The notes beneath the pieces are model-generated. The model was given only the letters and a program-made list of their open reading frames with translations, searched no databases and was not told where the DNA came from. This document shows, piece by piece, positions 5,907-6,584 of a stretch of 6,584 nucleotides of DNA. The stretch is from Desulfobacteraceae bacterium (GTDB lineage: Bacteria > Desulfobacterota > Desulfobacteria > Desulfobacterales > Desulfosalsimonadaceae): the NCBI GenBank assembly GCA_003551985.1, contig PUOB01000295.1, positions 1-6,584 on the forward strand. The letters are read 5' to 3'. A program made the translations under genes and the position numbers. Numbering within the stretch: the first letter of the stretch is position 1; every line of letters begins with the position of its first letter.

Positions 5907-5923
5907 TTGGCACGCATCCTGCT
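5907..5923 (+). promoter_or_regulatory. Sigma-54 promoter of the NifX-like operon
   Basis: TTGGCACGCATCCTGCT matches the -24/-12 consensus TTGGCACG-N4-TTGCT at all but one base. GG (5909-5910) and GC (5921-5922) are separated by exactly 10 bp, the invariant spacing. Transcription would start near 5934, 26 bp before the ATG at 5960. This also excludes the in-frame ATG at 5897 as a start for this transcript. Confidence 0.88.
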
Positions 5924-5959
5924 TTGTATTGTATAGAAAAGGCAGGAAAGGGCAGGGAT

Positions 5960-6523
5960 ATGAAAATTGCGCTGACAGTCTGGGAGGACCGGATCTCGCC
6001 GGTCTTTGACGCGGCAACCACGCTGATGGTGGCGGAGATCAATGACGACCGCATCGTCAATAGACGGCATGTTCCGCTGCAAGCCGCCGGTGCCGAGCGG
6101 TTCTCGGAAATGCTCAAGCAGATGGGGGTTTCGGTTTTAATCTGCGGCGCCATATCGGAGGGTTATGCCGGCCGGCTCGTTTTTAACGGCATCGACCTGA
6201 TTCCTTTTATTGCTGGAAAAACCGAGCGCATTCTCGAGGCGTTTGCCGGTGGAGACCCGATGGTGCCGGCATTTTCAATGCCCGGATGCGTGCAGCATCC
6301 ACAAAGGCGAAAGGAGGTGACACAAATGCCAGGAAAAGACAAAACCGGTCCGGCCGGCCAAGGCCCCGGAACCGGGCGGAACCGGGGGCGGTGTAATTCC
6401 GGACCCGGCGCCGGAAAGGGAAACACTTCCGGCCGTGCCCAGGGTCGCAAAAGCGGCGCTGGTCAGGGCCGCAGGAATGGCTCCGGCGACCGGCAAGGGC
6501 GCCGGCAGTCCGGAGGACAATAA
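5960..6523 (+). CDS. NifX/Nitro_FeMo-Co (ORP-like) protein fused to a Gly/Arg-rich tail
   Basis: The 187-aa frame has two parts. Residues 1-110 are a dinitrogenase iron-molybdenum cofactor-type domain (NifX/NifB C-terminal/orange-protein family): MKIALTVWEDRISPVFDAA, LICGAISEGYAGRL, GIDLIPFIAGKTERIL, and an end at PAFSMPGC with C110. Such domains bind Mo-, Fe- or Mo-Cu-containing clusters. The only Cys in this part are C62 and C110. Residues 123-187 (MPGKDKTGPAGQGPGTGRNR, then Gly/Arg/Ser/Gln-rich) look like a separate small-protein family often encoded next to such genes. The two are joined in frame by HPQRRKEVTQ with no stop. The ATG at 5960 is chosen because AGGG lies just upstream and the sigma-54 start site falls after the earlier ATG at 5897. 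Confidence 0.85.
   Translation: MKIALTVWEDRISPVFDAATTLMVAEINDDRIVNRRHVPLQAAGAERFSEMLKQMGVSVLICGAISEGYAGRLVFNGIDLIPFIAGKTERILEAFAGGDPMVPAFSMPGCVQHPQRRKEVTQMPGKDKTGPAGQGPGTGRNRGRCNSGPGAGKGNTSGRAQGRKSGAGQGRRNGSGDRQGRRQSGGQ
6311..6320 (+). promoter_or_regulatory. Near-perfect internal Shine-Dalgarno site
   Basis: AAGGAGGTGA can pair over ten bases with the usual 16S rRNA 3' end and lies five bases before an in-frame ATG at 6326. It is far stronger than the site of the upstream NifX-like start, so ribosomes probably initiate here inside the longer frame. Confidence 0.85.
6326..6523 (+). CDS. Internal start product: 65-aa Gly/Arg-rich 'MPGKDKTGP' protein
   Basis: It shares frame and stop with the longer gene but starts at residue 123, behind the internal ribosome site. 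It begins MPGKDKTGPAGQGPGTGRNR, the typical opening of small DUF5320-like proteins found beside NifX/ORP-type genes in anaerobes. It continues as low-complexity Gly, Arg, Ser, Gln and Lys, probably disordered and strongly basic. There is one Cys (in RGRCNSG), residue 23 of the short product. Function is unknown; a partner or carrier role with the metal-cluster protein is inference from neighbourhood. The next gene (6566) opens with a closely similar motif, which supports this being a protein start. Confidence 0.65.
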   Translation: MPGKDKTGPAGQGPGTGRNRGRCNSGPGAGKGNTSGRAQGRKSGAGQGRRNGSGDRQGRRQSGGQ

Positions 6524-6565
6524 TCCAATGAATGAAAGAATTGGAAAAAAAAGGAGGGTGGTATC

Positions 6566-6584
6566 ATGCCAGGATTTGACAGAA
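6566..6584 (+). CDS. Start of a second 'MPGxD' small protein (cut by window edge)
   Basis: Only six codons are visible: MPGFDR. AAGGAGGGTGG lies just upstream. The opening resembles MPGKDK at 6326, so this is probably a tandem relative of the preceding tail protein and part of the same sigma-54 operon, 42 bp after its stop. Too little is present to say more. Confidence 0.6.

Noticed and set aside
5897..5959. Earlier ATG at 5897 for the NifX-like gene.
   Set aside because: The sigma-54 promoter lies inside this stretch and the family's usual N-terminus MKIALTVW starts at 5960 with its own ribosome site.
6524..6557. Hairpin TCCAAT/ATTGGA between the small-protein genes as a terminator.
   Set aside because: It is followed by A residues, not T, and leads straight into the next ribosome site; the stem is short.

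Overview
The window looks like a chromosomal segment from an anaerobic Desulfobacterota-type bacterium. The evidence is indirect: moderately GC-rich coding sequence, a sigma-54 activator upstream of a NifX/orange-protein-like gene followed by Gly-rich 'MPGxD' small proteins, and a short inverted-repeat element of a kind I associate with sulfate reducers. No rRNA, tRNA, CRISPR array, integrase or transposase gene was found.

Layout. Bases 1-1690 (minus) carry the first 563 codons of an ABC-F ATPase of the Uup type, running off the left edge. Bases 1691-1951 are non-coding and hold a ~150 bp nested inverted-repeat (MITE/REP-like) element. A hotdog-fold acyl-CoA thioesterase follows at 1952-2482 (plus). 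Its last 97 bp (2384-2480) recur as a direct repeat at 3731-3827 with one mismatch. Between the copies lies 1,250 bp of AT-richer DNA with a small P-loop kinase-like gene (plus), an exported protein resembling a lone SecD P1-head subdomain (minus), and a gene remnant cut at the right junction (minus). This looks like a fairly recent insertion at the 3' end of the thioesterase gene that left the thioesterase intact. A short DksA/TraR-type zinc-finger protein follows at 3863-4216 (minus).

Bases 4217-4375 are a divergent promoter region. It has a consensus sigma-70 promoter (TTGACA, 18 bp, TATAAT) facing right and a weaker one facing left. The rightward promoter drives a 464-aa PAS/AAA+/Fis sigma-54 activator (4376-5770). 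Downstream come an inverted repeat suited to be its enhancer site (5781-5802) and a well-matched sigma-54 promoter (5907-5923). The promoter reads into a NifX/Nitro_FeMo-Co-family gene (5960) that is continuous in frame with a Gly/Arg-rich 'MPGKDKTGP' tail. The tail has its own near-perfect Shine-Dalgarno sequence and ATG, so it is probably also made as a separate 65-aa protein. A second gene of the same kind (MPGFDR...) begins at 6566 and is cut by the window edge.

How the parts may work together (inference). The right third reads as one regulatory unit: a redox- or metal-sensing sigma-54 activator made from a sigma-70 promoter switches on a downstream sigma-54 operon of metal-cluster-binding proteins. 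The nearest precedent I know is the Desulfovibrio vulgaris orange-protein (ORP) locus. Points of most interest are the 97-bp duplication and its cargo, the NifX-tail fusion with an internal start, and the GAFTNA variant of the activator's sigma-54 contact loop.
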